A stretch of 64,000 nucleotides of DNA from Diphasiastrum complanatum (GCA_029204225.1 CM055111.1:10053000-10116999); one strand, 5' to 3'. Numbered from the stretch's first letter, positions 49,387 to 62,424 are shown. The notes: a model not told the origin generated them from the sequence alone. Translations and numbers: made by a program.

Positions 49387-50226
49387 ATGGCTACAAGTGG
49401 TGGATTCATGTTGGAAGACAATGATAGGCTTACCTCAATCAACTATTCTACTTGGAAGGTGAGGATGGAGTCCTTATTGGAGATGAATGAGTTGATGGAG
49501 ATTGTTGCAGGTGTGGAGGAGAGACCTCAAGCACCTCAAGATCAAGTGAGGTATAACAAGAGAGCTAAACTACACATGATTAAGATGAATGTTACCAATG
49601 AGCTTCTCAAGGAAGTTGGTAAGTGCACATCATCTTTGGAGGCTTGAGAAGCTTTGAAAAAGCTTTATGAATCCAAGTCTACATCAAGAGTGCTTACTCT
49701 TAGGAGGCAAATCTTTCAAAGTTTGCAAAAGAAGGAAGAGAGTACTCATGCTTTTGTTTTGAGGGTTAAAGCATTCAATGATGAGTTAGCATGTATTGAT
49801 GAAAGCATTAAGGAGGTAGAACTTGTTCAAATTATACTTAATGGCTTGTTGGATGATCATGCTAATCTTGTTCAAAGTTTTGCTATTCTAAAGACTTTGC
49901 CAAGTATTGTAAATTTGCAAGAGATCTTGGTGAATGAGGAGTATAGGCTTCAATCAAGAGGAGGTGAATCTACATCAACATCTCATTTTGAAGAGGATGC
50001 TATGTTCATCAAAGGCAAGTTCAAGGGCAAAAGCAAAGGCAAGTGGTCTAAAGGGCAAGATCAAGGTGAGACTTTCTCTTTTGGCAAAAAAAAAGACAAG
50101 TCTAAGTTGAAATGCTTTTATTGTGGAATCAAAGGGCATTTTGCAAATGAATGTTTGAAGAATCAAAGAGATGAAGGTAGCAAGCAAATGCAAGTGCAAC
50201 CATGCAAAAGGTTAGGAAAGAGCTAA
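49387..50226 (+). pseudogene. Element D Gag
   Basis: Starts MATSGGFMLEDNDRLTSINY and has the usual N-terminal YSTWKVRMESLLE, UBN2-type core (KKLYESKSTSRVLTLRRQIF, HAFVLRVKAFNDELACIDES, IILNGLLDDH) and one CCHC knuckle CFYCGIKGHFANEC near residue 250. It forms capsid-like particles that package element RNA. One in-frame TGA at 49645-49647 sits where related Gags have Trp (TGG), so a single transition separates it from a full frame of about 279 codons. It ends at a stop at 50224; the following frame opens around 50214 in another phase. Confidence 0.85.
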
Positions 50227-51097
50227 ATTCGTCAATGGAGGTGAAGGTTCTTCCTTGGAAAAGATTGTTGTTAATGATTTCTTTGATCATATGTCAAAAG
50301 ATGTTGCTAGGTGCATTCATGAAGGAGGTGGTTCTTCTACATTCTTTTGTGATGAGTCCAAGAAAATCATTTTTGCAGCAAGTGGAGTCACATTTCTTCA
50401 TAAAGAGAGTAGATCAAATGGTTCTATCAAGAGACTTGGTGAGGGAGATAGTCACAAGTCAAGAAGAAGAGAAGTATGTGAAGAGTTCAAAGTAGGATGT
50501 ACTTTGAATGATGTCATTGTGAATGATAGTGAGGAAGAATTATTATCACATGAGTCATTACCTAAAACATTGAATAGAAGTTCTTGTTTGAAAAAAGAGA
50601 GTACTTCAATCATCCTTATGTTGAAGGTACTAATCATTTTTTTCATGGCTTCTAATGTCTTTGAGGTTTCTACTTCTTATGATGCAATCATTAAGAGGGA
50701 GTCTTATGAAGGAAAGAGCAATGGAATATTGGTTCTTAAGAAGATCCAAGGCATGGATCTCACATCTCTTCATCAACTCAAAGGATTCTATGATTGTGAA
50801 TTAATCACTCATGATCAAGATGGCAAAAAGTTGGTTGGAGAAGACTACATGGAGCAAATCGAGAGGCAATTTTTTCAAGGCAAGGGAGATATCATTGGTG
50901 AGCTTATTGAGGTTTGTTATGGACTCAAGAAGGCTAGATTTATTAGGTTTGATACTCATCTTCACCTACTCTACTTCATGTTGGATGGAAAATTTGGAAT
51001 CTATCTTTTGATTTATGATGGTGACATTGGTGACATTGTTTTCACTAATCTTATGGAAGATCAAGATCAAGCATTCACGAGATCTTGTTGGATCTAG
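50214..51097 (+). CDS. Element D ORF2a, unknown, faint RT resemblance
   Basis: About 280-290 residues open from just after Gag (first ATG at 50255: MEKIVVNDFFDHMSKDVARC). No protease or integrase motif. A hydrophobic stretch at residues about 118-134 (TSIILMLKVLIIFFMAS) could span a membrane. Residues about 195-265 faintly echo copia RT: EDYMEQIER, CYGLKKARF and IYLLIYDGDIGDIVFT recall YMEQPEGF, YGLKQA and LLIYVDD, but the catalytic DD is disrupted. It is either a heavily diverged, deleted pol kept open, or a replacement ORF. The frame ends in a stop that overlaps the next frame by 13 bases. Confidence 0.5.
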
Positions 51098-52038
51098 ATC
51101 ATATGTTTGAGAGGGAGTATTTCCAGAGGTTCAGGTATGAGGATATTCATATCTTTGATATCTTTGACGACCAAGAGAAAGGTAAGCAAGTGGAAGCGAC
51201 TCACTTTGCTTTACTCACATGTTTTGGAGAATTTTCTTGTGTACATGATGCTATGCAAGTGAATATTTGTTCTCATGGTTTTCATACTATAAAAGCAAGT
51301 AATGGATTTGGAAAACAAAGTTTGTTCAATGACTTTGATGGTCAAGAGGAAGATCAAGAGGTTGGCCTCAAAGGGCTTCAACAACACAAAAGGAAAGGTG
51401 GCAATTTGGAGCTAGTCAAGAGCATCAAAGGAAAGTTATTTGGCAAAGATGTTATGGATATATTTTTGCATGTGTTTGAAGAGTCAAGTAAGGTCAAAGG
51501 AGCAGCAAGAAAGTGTTGTTCAAGTTTACTTTACTTGTTCTATCTCATGGTTGAGCTATTTCATGTGGATGTGTGCAAATTGTCAAGATATGGACAAACT
51601 AGCTACATTGTCTTGCAATATCTTATTGTTGGAGTTGTACTAGCATTCTTGGCTGGTTTTGCTAATGGAAATGAAGCTATTGGAGGTTCATTATATCATT
51701 CATCCATGATCAAGTTCTCAAGTGTTGAGCTACTTGATGCCAATGTTTGGAGATTGTCAATTTTTGGTGAATTCATGGTCATTTTCTTGTGTCAAGTAGA
51801 TCTTGAAGATGGACTAGTGCAACCTACTTGGTTTATGGAGTCATGTGGTGCTGGATTTGTCTCATCTATGTACTCACCTACTCATGGATTTCCAAGGTTT
51901 GATGGTTTCTTGTGGCAAGATGGAGATGGAGGCTCATTCATGGAGTTTTATGGTGGAGACATATCAAGAGGACAAAGTTGGAGGAGACAAGCAAGAAAAT
52001 GGTCATCACCCACATTTATTGTTTGGTTGCTCTAATTT
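51085..52038 (+). CDS. Element D ORF2b, unknown, with hydrophobic segments
   Basis: About 316 residues continuing the previous frame after a -1 shift (open from LDLDHMFEREYFQRFRYED). No motif I recognise. Two hydrophobic segments, residues about 144-159 (CCSSLLYLFYLMVELF) and 173-193 (YIVLQYLIVGVVLAFLAGF), suggest membrane association. The C-terminus is Gly/Trp-rich and ends RKWSSPTFIVWLL, about 265 bp before the 3' LTR. There are no stops in nearly 1 kb, unlike other decayed elements here. Env-like ORFs exist in some plant copia (Sirevirus) elements downstream of pol, but here pol is missing and similarity to those was not tested. Confidence 0.5.
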
Positions 52039-52302
52039 AATTTTCCATAGAGTTCGAATTTGAAACATGGAGGAATAATTTCATTCACATTCTATTTGGT
52101 TCTTCATGTTCTAGTTATATCTTGATGTGTAAAATTGATGTAAGAGATAGTGAAGCATCCAATTTGGACACTATTCTCTATATCAATTATGAAAGATACT
52201 TTAGAACCTTAGCCTAAGGTTCTATACTTAGGATGAAGATCATTCTAAAGTTGGATCAAAGTTCTATTGTGAAAACTATGCCAAAACTAGCTGAAGAGGG
52301 AG

Positions 52303-52955
52303 TGTGAGAGATTTCAACTAGTTTAGTCTAGTTTAGTCATATTTTGGTAGATTGTTAATAAGAGACCAAAACTCATTTTAGACTTAGAGATAAACTTTTT
52401 GAAGTTATATTAGTTTAAATTACATTCAATAAATACTTTTTAAAAGTGTGGGAAAGTTGGTAGTCGAGTTTGAGAGAGATTCAAATTTGATCTTTGGATA
52501 CATTGAATCTAGACCCAAAATAGTAGGGTTTACATTTTGGAGGGAAAGCCAAGTGGCCAAATAGGGTTTGGACACTCTGTAAAAGGATGTAACTCGTGGA
52601 GGGACACATCTTCTCTCTTCTCTCTCTCATTTCATCATTATACATGGTTCTCTTTGGGTTCTACTACTCATTGGTGCACTCTCTTGATGTTATCTTGCAA
52701 TCTTATGTGTAGAATGGTCATTTATTGCTATTTTTGGTTCCACACGTGTGAAATACAGTAGGGTACTGTAATTGTACGAACAAAAAATATATTTTATGTT
52801 TTGATTCATGTTTGATCAGTATCTCTTAGAATTTGCATCTCATTTTGTATGTAGATGCTGATTTTTCTACATTGGTAGGATTGATGGTTTGCTCCTTATT
52901 GTAACCAAAGATCAGGGACATGGATTGGATCTTGAATGATCTGAAATCTTTCACA
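52303..52955 (+). repeat. 3' LTR of element D
   Basis: 653 bp, TGTGAGAGAT...TTTCACA. An 11-12 bp duplication (AATACAGTAGG) near 52751 is absent from the 5' LTR. Followed by the target duplication CTACT. Confidence 0.93.
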
Positions 52956-52960
52956 CTACT

Positions 52961-54255
52961 TGTTTTCGATGGTTAGCCAACTTAGATTCAAGGGTCTAAT
53001 TTCTTCAAATTAGTTTCATGTAGTTGTTGGTTTGTTTCTTGGATTTGTTGGTAGAGGATTTGTAGTGCTTGTGCCACACTATCAGGTTTGGATAAATCAA
53101 AGGTAGATTAGAGGTTGATTGATCCATGAGAGTGTCTTGATCGTAATCCTAGTTTTCAAAGCATCAACAAAGAAAGTAAGACTAGATAAAGACAATAGGC
53201 TTATGAATGCTTTAGTGTGAGCTAATGCATGTTTTTTTACAAACTCAATCCAAGCTTACCATAAAGCTTAAATCCCAAAAAAAGTTCAGAACTTTTAAAT
53301 TTAATCTCATGAAAATGACTCAAAACTCATCCAACTTTTCATTCACATGTTGGGTATCTCTTTTAGTTTTCCATAACATCACTCATAATGAACCATTACT
53401 AAATTTTGATGGCAGATTTTCATTTACAGTCATTAAATTTTTAAAATGATTTCATCTATGTTTGTAGCAATGTGGAATGGAGAACTATCCTTTGTTTTGG
53501 TAGGAGTTGCTAGCATATTCTTTCTCTTTTTTCTTTAAATCCAAAAATTAAGAAATGAATTAATTTACAAACCTTTAACCAAAACGAATTCCCCTTTGAT
53601 TTAAAATTAACTTCCCTTTACAAAAACCACAATTTTTGGCCTATTTTCACTAATCCAAGAGTTCAAATAGACTAAAAATCAGATCTGTAGTTTTATGAAG
53701 TTTTGTAAAGGTCATTGAAGTTCTGTGAAAAAAACCAAAATTTTAAAATGAAGGTTAGCTTTAGTCTAAGATGAGTTGATTTCTCACTAATTTTAGTGTG
53801 TAGACAACACCAATCTTCCAATCTACCTCTACATTTGGTAACTTCACTTTAGGCACAAACCAAACTTCAAAAATAAACTTTTGAAAGATGAAGTTGGGCA
53901 CTTATTTGCTGGGCCCACAGATTTAAACAACCAACAAAAGACCTAACTTCTACTTCTCTATATAAAAACAAGAAATTTTCAACCTCCACTTTCATGAAAC
54001 ACCTCTAAATTCAACCTACTTTTCAAGCTAATTACTTCTACCTATCAAATTGAAAGTGTCTACATGCTGGCGGTTCTATTCTCAGCTTAAAAAGCCTTCC
54101 AACAATAGAAAAAAAATAGATCTTATTGAAAAGCCTACCAATGTCTAGAGACAAGAATTGGTGCTACTTCACCCACACTAGCAAAGCAATTTGATAGCAG
54201 ATTTTTATGTAACTAGGAAAAGAGGTTTAGAGTTAACATTCTCACTTTGAAAGAA
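52961..54255. other. No gene recognised; possibly leader of the element at 54.3 kb
   Basis: AT-rich. It lies downstream, in minus sense, of a primer site at 54256, so it may be the internal leader of that element, but no Gag is readable. Confidence 0.35.
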
Positions 54256-54267
54256 GCTCTGATATCA
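54256..54267 (-). promoter_or_regulatory. Primer-binding-site-like sequence
   Basis: Minus strand reads TGATATCAGAGC, one base from TGGTATCAGAGC. It sits at the inner end of the long LTR-like block 54268-55558. Confidence 0.6.
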
Positions 54268-55558
54268 CTTTTACAACAAGGATGAGCTGCCCATTAAGCC
54301 TTTGAGTAGATGTCCACCAATGCTTCAAAAGCCCTCCAATGTGCCTTTCCTCTGCTCCTAAGATCCTTCGAAAAGTAGACAATCAAATGGCCTCAAGAAT
54401 TTATCACCCAACCATAGCTAGATCTATGCACAAGCAAGACTATCTAGCACCCCCTTGCTAAACCACAATCACTACCATCACAATCACAAGCATGCTCAAG
54501 ATCCTACCCCCATCTAATTCCCATACCAAAGATGGTGATATTCTCAAGAACAGACAAGCCAAATCTATGCTCTCTACACACGAGCCTTCCACTAGGGAAT
54601 AAAAGCAAGCAACAACACAAGAAATTTTACAAGTAGAGATGAGGAAGTCCTCCAAATCTAGGGTAGAGCCTCCAAATGTCCTCCAAGCAATCTGCAAGCT
54701 CCAAGATGCTCCCCAACTCCAAGTTAGGATGCCTCCACCTGCAAGTAAGGACCTGCAAGCCTCCAAGGACCTCTCCTCCACCTGTGTCCCAACTCTTAAA
54801 CACAAAGATAGATAACAAGCTAGATCCAAACCCTAATCATACTACACAGAAGAAAGTTCACTACACACTAGTAGCAACACTAGAGCATAAGCAAAGCAAG
54901 CAAGAGAGATCTCTCCTCCCCCCAATGGGCACCCTACTACCCTCATATAGATGGCCCATGGACCCCTCCAGTGCACTACGGAGTTCCATGCCCATCCAAT
55001 GAGAGAGAGAGAGAAGCCTAGGGGAGCTAAAGAACCTCCAAGAACTTCCATAGGCTTATGGAAAGTCAAGAGACCCCTTCCATAACCTATGACTCTTTGA
55101 ATGCCTTTCTTGTGGGAGTTGGGAACTCATTGGACCCATTGGAAGTGCGCCCTCCTACTAGGTTCCAATGCCCAAGTTGTGCATGTATACTTTGGTCCTA
55201 GACCATTCAAGTGATATGGTTCAAGGTTGATGCCCAAGGTTTAGAAAAATAGTCATCCAATGACTTTCTAACACCTCTCTAGGTTCCATACCTCCATCCA
55301 AGGCATAGACACCTACTTGCCCTTAACCAAGCACACTAGTACCTTAATCTAAGACACCTACCCTTAATCATAAGGGTACCCCTTATCCAAGGGTCACGTG
55401 ACTCCGTACCTCCGACCAAGGTATAGTCACTTGTCTGCCCTTATCCAAAGCCTTAATCCTAAGGATAACCCTTATCCAATGATAACTTGCCATTTAGCCC
55501 CCAACACTGAATGGACCAATAGGGTTTGAAGTACTGCTAGTTACATAGGTATGTAACA
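54268..55558 (-). repeat. Long LTR-like repeat (family R5), copy 1
   Basis: On the minus strand it starts TGTTACATACCTATGTAA and runs about 1.3 kb to the primer-like site. A TATATGAGGG box lies at about 54939-54948. Its first 650 bp (outer part) are repeated at 55559-56091. It also contains Ser/Leu/Trp-rich short frames without meaning. Confidence 0.6.
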
Positions 55559-56091
55559 AGAAATCTCTTCTCCTTTGGGTGCCCTCTCCCTCTCTTATAG
55601 ATGGCCAACCAAAGTACTATGGTACATCCACACAAACATTGAGAAAAGGGGAGGCAAAGGAAAGGCCAAGAGTCTCACAAGTAATTGGAATGTCAAAAGA
55701 CATCTTCCATAGCTTATGGTTCTTGGTCATAACTTCTTGGGTTTTTTAGGGGCATCAAGGGACCCTAGTAGGTGCGCCCTCCTACTAGGTCTCCATGACC
55801 CTTATGTGATGGCTAACTTTGGCCCAAGGTAGGTTCCATACCTTCTTTCAAGGCATAGACACTACATGCCCTTATCCAAGGACACAAGTACCTTAATTCA
55901 AAGGCACCTACCCTTAATCCAAGGGTATCCCTTATCCAAGGGTGACTCGCCATTTATTCAAGGACACAAGTACCTTAATTCAAAGGCACCTACCCTTAAT
56001 CCAAGGGTATCCCTTATCCAAGGGTGACTCGCCATTTAGCCCCCCAGATACGGGGTTATTGAAGTACTGCTTATTACATAGCTATGTAACA
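55559..56091 (-). repeat. R5 LTR-like repeat, copy 2 (partial), tandem to copy 1
   Basis: Minus strand starts TGTTACATAGCTATGTAA and follows copy 1: 'gtgcgccctcctactagg', 'aaggcatagacac', 'gccatttagcccc', 'gaagtactgc' recur in the same order. It stops abruptly just past its TATAAGAGAGG box, where copy 1 begins. An 82-84 bp unit is tandemly duplicated inside it at about 55876-56038. Confidence 0.7.
55876..56038. repeat. Tandem duplication, about 83 bp unit, two copies
   Basis: 'caaggacacaagtaccttaattcaaaggcacc..' through '..gactcgccattta' occurs twice with no visible difference, indicating recent slippage or unequal exchange within the R5 copy. Confidence 0.9.
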
Positions 56092-57061
56092 GTTTTGAAA
56101 TATTCCAGAACGGGCAACTAATTCTCTAGCAACAATGGACTGTGAATAGTAAAATAGCAACAAAAACACAAATATTGTGATCTCTAGCAACAATGGATGT
56201 ATGTAGTTGAGTACTTCAAGAGCCAATGTACTTTGTTTAACCTCTTTTGATGAATACAAAGATTTTTTAGGCTATCTTCTAGGTCACCATGTTCAACATG
56301 ATGAGCCAATGCTTTTAATAAATCAAAACAATAGAAAGGATTTCAATTTGATTTGTCATATTGTTGCATATATTTGTGGAGAATAATCATTCAAAAGTGC
56401 TCGTCTTTTGGCAAACATACATAAACTTAATTTTGCTTAAATGGTTCTATTTGCTCTAGTAACATAGAATCATTTGAGGGTAAGTTGAAAGAGACAACCA
56501 ACCATAAATCCAAGCACAAACAATCCCTCATATACAAGCGTGTATGCATATCTTATCTGTAATGCCTTCTGATCTCTCGTGGTGTTCCTTGATACTACAT
56601 TCATATGATCCTCTTAGCTTCTTATCTTTGAGAGAGAGGGTGGGGGTGAGGGGGTTGGAAGAGGGAGGTTGCACATCATCACGAGCTGCAATCATAAGGA
56701 TTGTCCAAGATGTGCTAATAAAGTATACATAGTTGAAAATGAGACAAGAAGTGCACATCCTGGAAGATCCTAAGTCAGGTTATAATAGTAGCACATATTT
56801 TCCTTCAGGATTTGGGCACATCTTTTATGATGCTTGTGCCAACAATTATGTACAATGATGTGCTATGTATGTGCATTTGGCCACCATGGACTTTGGTATC
56901 CATGAGCAATTGTGCTTGCTTGATCTATGATATTGTTGCAGATAGTGTTGGTTTGAGCTTTCCTCTTTCAGCATTGTATGGATAGACGTAGTTGATGCTG
57001 CGGTTCTGTGATCACCTCTTGTTCAATCTGCATTGCATTGATTTAATCAAGATCCCTTCTT
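56092..57061. other. Intergenic, 3' of the host gene
   Basis: No repeat or coding assigned. The last few hundred bases likely hold the host gene's 3' untranslated region (minus strand). A canonical AATAAA close to the stop was not seen. Confidence 0.4.
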
Positions 57062-58372
57062 TTACAGCATCTGCTCATGCTTCTGTCTTTTGGCATGGCC
57101 TTCCTTATCAAACAGCCAGTATGTGTTGTCAGCTAGACTGCAACTGTTGTCAATCTGATCTTTGTCAACGTAGCTGTTCCTGGAAGAGCGAGCAGAGCTT
57201 AGATATGTAGTTACGCTATCGATTTCAAATAGATCGGAACTGGAGTCGCTGTTGTCTGCATCATCCTCCCAACCATCAGCAGATAGATGATGGAATTGAC
57301 TTTCCACACGGGCAGAAATCTTTGTAGAGATTGCGGCTGTCGACCTTAAGGGATTTGATAGCAGGAAGAAACCCAGCTTCTTACGCACGGGATTTCTCTT
57401 TTCCTGCTCTCTAAACGACATGGGCTTTGAAGGTGCGTCACACAATGGATGGGAAATGCTGCAGCAGCTGTTTCGAGGCCGATCTATCTCAGCAGACATT
57501 GCCCTAGCTGCCTTATAAGGCCCAGCTCCGAAGCTAAAGGGTACTTCAGGTACCGCAGAGTTTTGCACATAGCTAACCCAGCTGCTTGCTGGGCTGCGAT
57601 CGGAGGATCGTTTCATATTATGAAAAGAAGCATTGCCACGTCCATCAGCAGCAGATGACCTCAGGAAAGTATGCCTTTTCTCTTTGTAATCGTTGAGCTC
57701 TCTGAACTGAGTGTTAATCATCGCAAGCTCTTGAGATGTAGACGATCCTGATTTTCGAAAAATGGATGCTGCTGCCAATACATGATGATCTTTCAGCGCT
57801 TGAGTTGCGAGCTCGTGAACCATGGCAGACGTTGTTTTCGTTGCGTCATCGCTGTACTTTGCAGATGCCTCGCCATCTCTTCCGTGATGGGAGGTTGATC
57901 CTTGCAGAAAAAACTGCTTTTGCCAAATTCTGTTTGGCGAATTCGTAGGCGCCTGGATATAGCTGCTACCTTCATCATCGCCCTCGCCCTTTTCCTCTAA
58001 GAAGAAGAAACCAGGCTGATCTAAATATTGTTCGTACAGTTCCACGCCTCCGTCTTCATTTATGAAGAAGAGATCGAACTCATTCTGGTCGATTCTGTTC
58101 TGCAGTGAGTTAGGCGTACAGAGCTCCTTTCTTGCTTTACTTTGACACTCACCTTTGCTAAGCAGCGTCTTTGATGCCGGTGGAGAGCAGTCAAGAGCTC
58201 CCAGGTCTGAGGCAATAGCGGCGGAGATGGAAGGAGTTTCTAAAAACAAGCTAGAGAGCTGGTGAGATGATGGGATGATTGGACTGCGAGCACTGCCAAC
58301 ATTGTTAAAGCTCTTCCTACAGGATCGTTCTTCATGCACCTGCTGCTTCTCTTTGGAAATGCAGGCACCCAT
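57062..58372 (-). CDS. Intact 436-codon serine-rich plant protein, PKS/BIG GRAIN1-like candidate
   Basis: One uninterrupted frame with a balanced composition, the only host-like gene here. The N-terminus MGACISKEKQQ fits N-myristoylation at Gly2 (Ser at position 6, Lys at 7) with Cys4 available for palmitoylation, so attachment to the plasma membrane is predicted. The body is Ser-rich and largely disordered, with acidic FDLFFINEDGGVELYEQYL near residue 100 and a basic KRNPVRKKLGFFLLSNPLRS near 330. Near residue 380, DDADNSDSSSDLFEIDSV matches the short S-D-x-S-S-D-L-F-E-(I/L) signature of PHYTOCHROME KINASE SUBSTRATE proteins; BIG GRAIN1-like proteins have a similar motif. PKS proteins act at the plasma membrane in phototropin/phytochrome and auxin responses. 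Start chosen because the first ATG gives the acylation motif. The family call rests on one motif. Confidence 0.8.
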   Translation of the reverse strand: MGACISKEKQQVHEERSCRKSFNNVGSARSPIIPSSHQLSSLFLETPSISAAIASDLGALDCSPPASKTLLSKGECQSKARKELCTPNSLQNRIDQNEFDLFFINEDGGVELYEQYLDQPGFFFLEEKGEGDDEGSSYIQAPTNSPNRIWQKQFFLQGSTSHHGRDGEASAKYSDDATKTTSAMVHELATQALKDHHVLAAASIFRKSGSSTSQELAMINTQFRELNDYKEKRHTFLRSSAADGRGNASFHNMKRSSDRSPASSWVSYVQNSAVPEVPFSFGAGPYKAARAMSAEIDRPRNSCCSISHPLCDAPSKPMSFREQEKRNPVRKKLGFFLLSNPLRSTAAISTKISARVESQFHHLSADGWEDDADNSDSSSDLFEIDSVTTYLSSARSSRNSYVDKDQIDNSCSLADNTYWLFDKEGHAKRQKHEQML

Positions 58373-58634
58373 AGCTGCTGCTGTTGTTGCTGTTCTACTC
58401 CTCTAGCATTCAACGAAGTGGCTGGTTCTCGGATACTCCATCCAACTACCAAGCATCTACCATCTCGTATTCTGCCATTCATTTATTCAGTGGTTGTATT
58501 CAATCAGTGGGTTTCACCTTCGTTTCACTGAGATGAATACAATGATTTCCCTCCTGCTCATCGCCTTTACTCTACCCTGCTGCATTCTATTTTTGCAAAA
58601 TCTCTCTCTCAGTCTCTCTCTTCAACGTCCACAG

Positions 58635-58642
58635 TATATTTA
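58635..58642 (-). promoter_or_regulatory. Candidate TATA box of the 57-58 kb gene
   Basis: Minus strand reads CTAAATATACTG about 265 bp upstream of the ATG, followed by a GA-rich stretch (GAAGAGAGAGACTGAGAGAG) typical of plant core promoters and 5' leaders. Confidence 0.4.
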
Positions 58643-58824
58643 GCCAACAATAATTATTGTCAGATGGATTAACTAGATATAGGAATGCTGGCAGCTGCAT
58701 CTACCATCACTGCCACCGTTCATTCAACAACTCGATCCCAAAAAATACCAACGACCTCAATAATAATATCACATTTCATCTCCACATCAACATCTTTGTC
58801 TTCTTACATAATCCACATGCTCCA

Positions 58825-60499
<1,675 letters not shown>

Positions 60500-60500
<1 letters not shown>

Positions 60501-61060
60501 CATGCATCACACAAGGATAAGAGACATGATTATAATAGCCACATCATTATCTTCTATTGAATTGAAATTGCATCTGCATAACACAATTACCAGTAGCAAA
60601 AAATGGGGCAATCTTTCAAAACTTGTCACTAAAAGTATTATTTTTCTAGCAAACATCATTGGCCGCACTGACATTTTCAATGTATTCAATCTTGCATATC
60701 TGATATAAGACCCTTAAGCTCACTGGAACTTTATACTCTGTTGTTAGCAATCGCCTTCGAACAATTTCATATTCTGTTAGAGATTTTGTTAGGACGTCAT
60801 GAAGGAACTGTTGAGTCGCCATATGTTTGAGTCGACTATTTGAGTTGATAGTGACATACGACTGGTCGGCGGAGCCGAATAGTCGAGTTATGGCCGAACA
60901 ATCGGTGTTGGCTAACTTCACAGAACATTGTCATCGATTCCTTTGTATTTTTGCAGATTGTTAAAAAACAAGTGTATTTCTATAGACTATGCAACTGCAG
61001 GTTTATACATACATCTAATGACTGGATCTAGATTAAGGGATGGAGATGATAGAAATCCAA
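60500..61060 (-). repeat. R3-related LTR-like sequence (weak)
   Basis: Near 60945-61040 'gtatttttgcagattgttaaaaaaca' and 'gactggatctaga.taa' echo R3 at 26222-26290. In minus sense it follows the copia RNase H remnant at 61145-61560, as a 3' LTR would. Confidence 0.4.
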
Positions 61061-61144
61061 CACCTTCCCTTAATCTGGACCTTGAATGCTTTGATTTGGA
61101 GATTCAAGATAGCACAAAAATTCTTGTGTGCTTTCTGATTTAAG

Positions 61145-61560
61145 TCTTTTGTAAATTTATCAGCTGCCACGTACCGGGTTCTACAAAATTTCATACTTAC
61201 CTCCTTTTTGAGTATCTTGTTCCTAATGTAGTGGTGCTTAATCTCGATGTGCTTGCTCCTAGAGTGAGATCTAGGATTGATGGATAATGCAATTGCACTA
61301 TGATTGTTGCACTCAATGATGAAGACAAGTCCAGAAGTCGATCTTTTGGTGTCTATATTGCCTGCCCAATTTGCATCTATATATCCATGAAGTGTATGGA
61401 TATCGAATGAATTGACATCACCATAGCAGATGCAAAAGTCAATGGTAGCTTGTACCTATCTGATTACTCTAAAAAGAGCTTTCCAATGGATCATTCCAGG
61501 GTGGCCATGTATTGGCTCAAGGAGTTGATGGCGTATGGAAGATCACATACCCTGCAAACT
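61145..61560 (-). pseudogene. Copia pol remnant: end of RT and RNase H
   Basis: Minus strand: SLSQYMAT, HWKALFRVIR and ATIDFCICYGD (the palm/RNase H connector), then GYIDANWAGNIDTKRSTSG, LVFIIECNNHSAIALSINP and SRSKHIEIKHHYIRNKI. The stretch from RSTSG to DN.SAIALS, with the SEAEY block, is deleted. Ends in ADKFTK. Several stops. Confidence 0.85.
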
Positions 61561-62075
<515 letters not shown>

Positions 62076-62424
62076 TGAAATACTAAATTTTTGTTAGCCA
62101 TTCTATCTATTTATGTACCTCTCTTTGTCTATCTATGTTTGTTTGCTTCTAAATTTGCCTCTCTAAATGTCCATCTATTTTTGTGTATCCACTTATGTCT
62201 ATATATGCCTTTCTATTTGTGTATGTGTATATTTCTATCTACGTATATATCAACAAGTAAATAGAGAGACGAAAAAGTATTTAAGAGGCATTGAAATGTT
62301 AAAGTTTAAAGACAAACTGGCTTAATTAAAGTAGCACATCCTGATTCCCTATTTCTTTATAATTCTACTAATATGACAAAAATTCATTAACCTTAGTCAT
62401 AAAACTACCTAGGACTTTTGTAAT
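62076..62424. other. No gene recognised
   Basis: TATCTATNTATG-like low-complexity DNA at 62100-62270 ('tctatctatttatg', 'tctatctatg'), a decayed tetranucleotide repeat. Confidence 0.4.

Larger units (their letters stand above)
48458..52960 (+). mobile_element. Element D: complete copia-like LTR retrotransposon, gag without recognisable pol
   Basis: Two LTRs (48463-49106 and 52303-52955) flank a 3.2-kb internal region, and CTACT stands at 48458-48462 and 52956-52960, so both ends and the target duplication are intact. Primer site follows the 5' LTR and a purine tract GAAGAGGGAG precedes the 3' LTR. Gag is nearly intact, but protease, integrase and RNase H motifs are absent. Two long overlapping frames occupy the place of pol. 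By eye the LTRs differ at roughly 25-30 positions, mostly transitions, plus two small indels, so the insertion is not recent. It is likely non-autonomous, of the LTR-gag-only kind known in plants. Confidence 0.9.

Noticed and set aside
57449-57948. Plus-strand ORFs inside the host gene
   Set aside because: Shorter than the opposing 436-codon frame and lacking any motif; overlap shadows.
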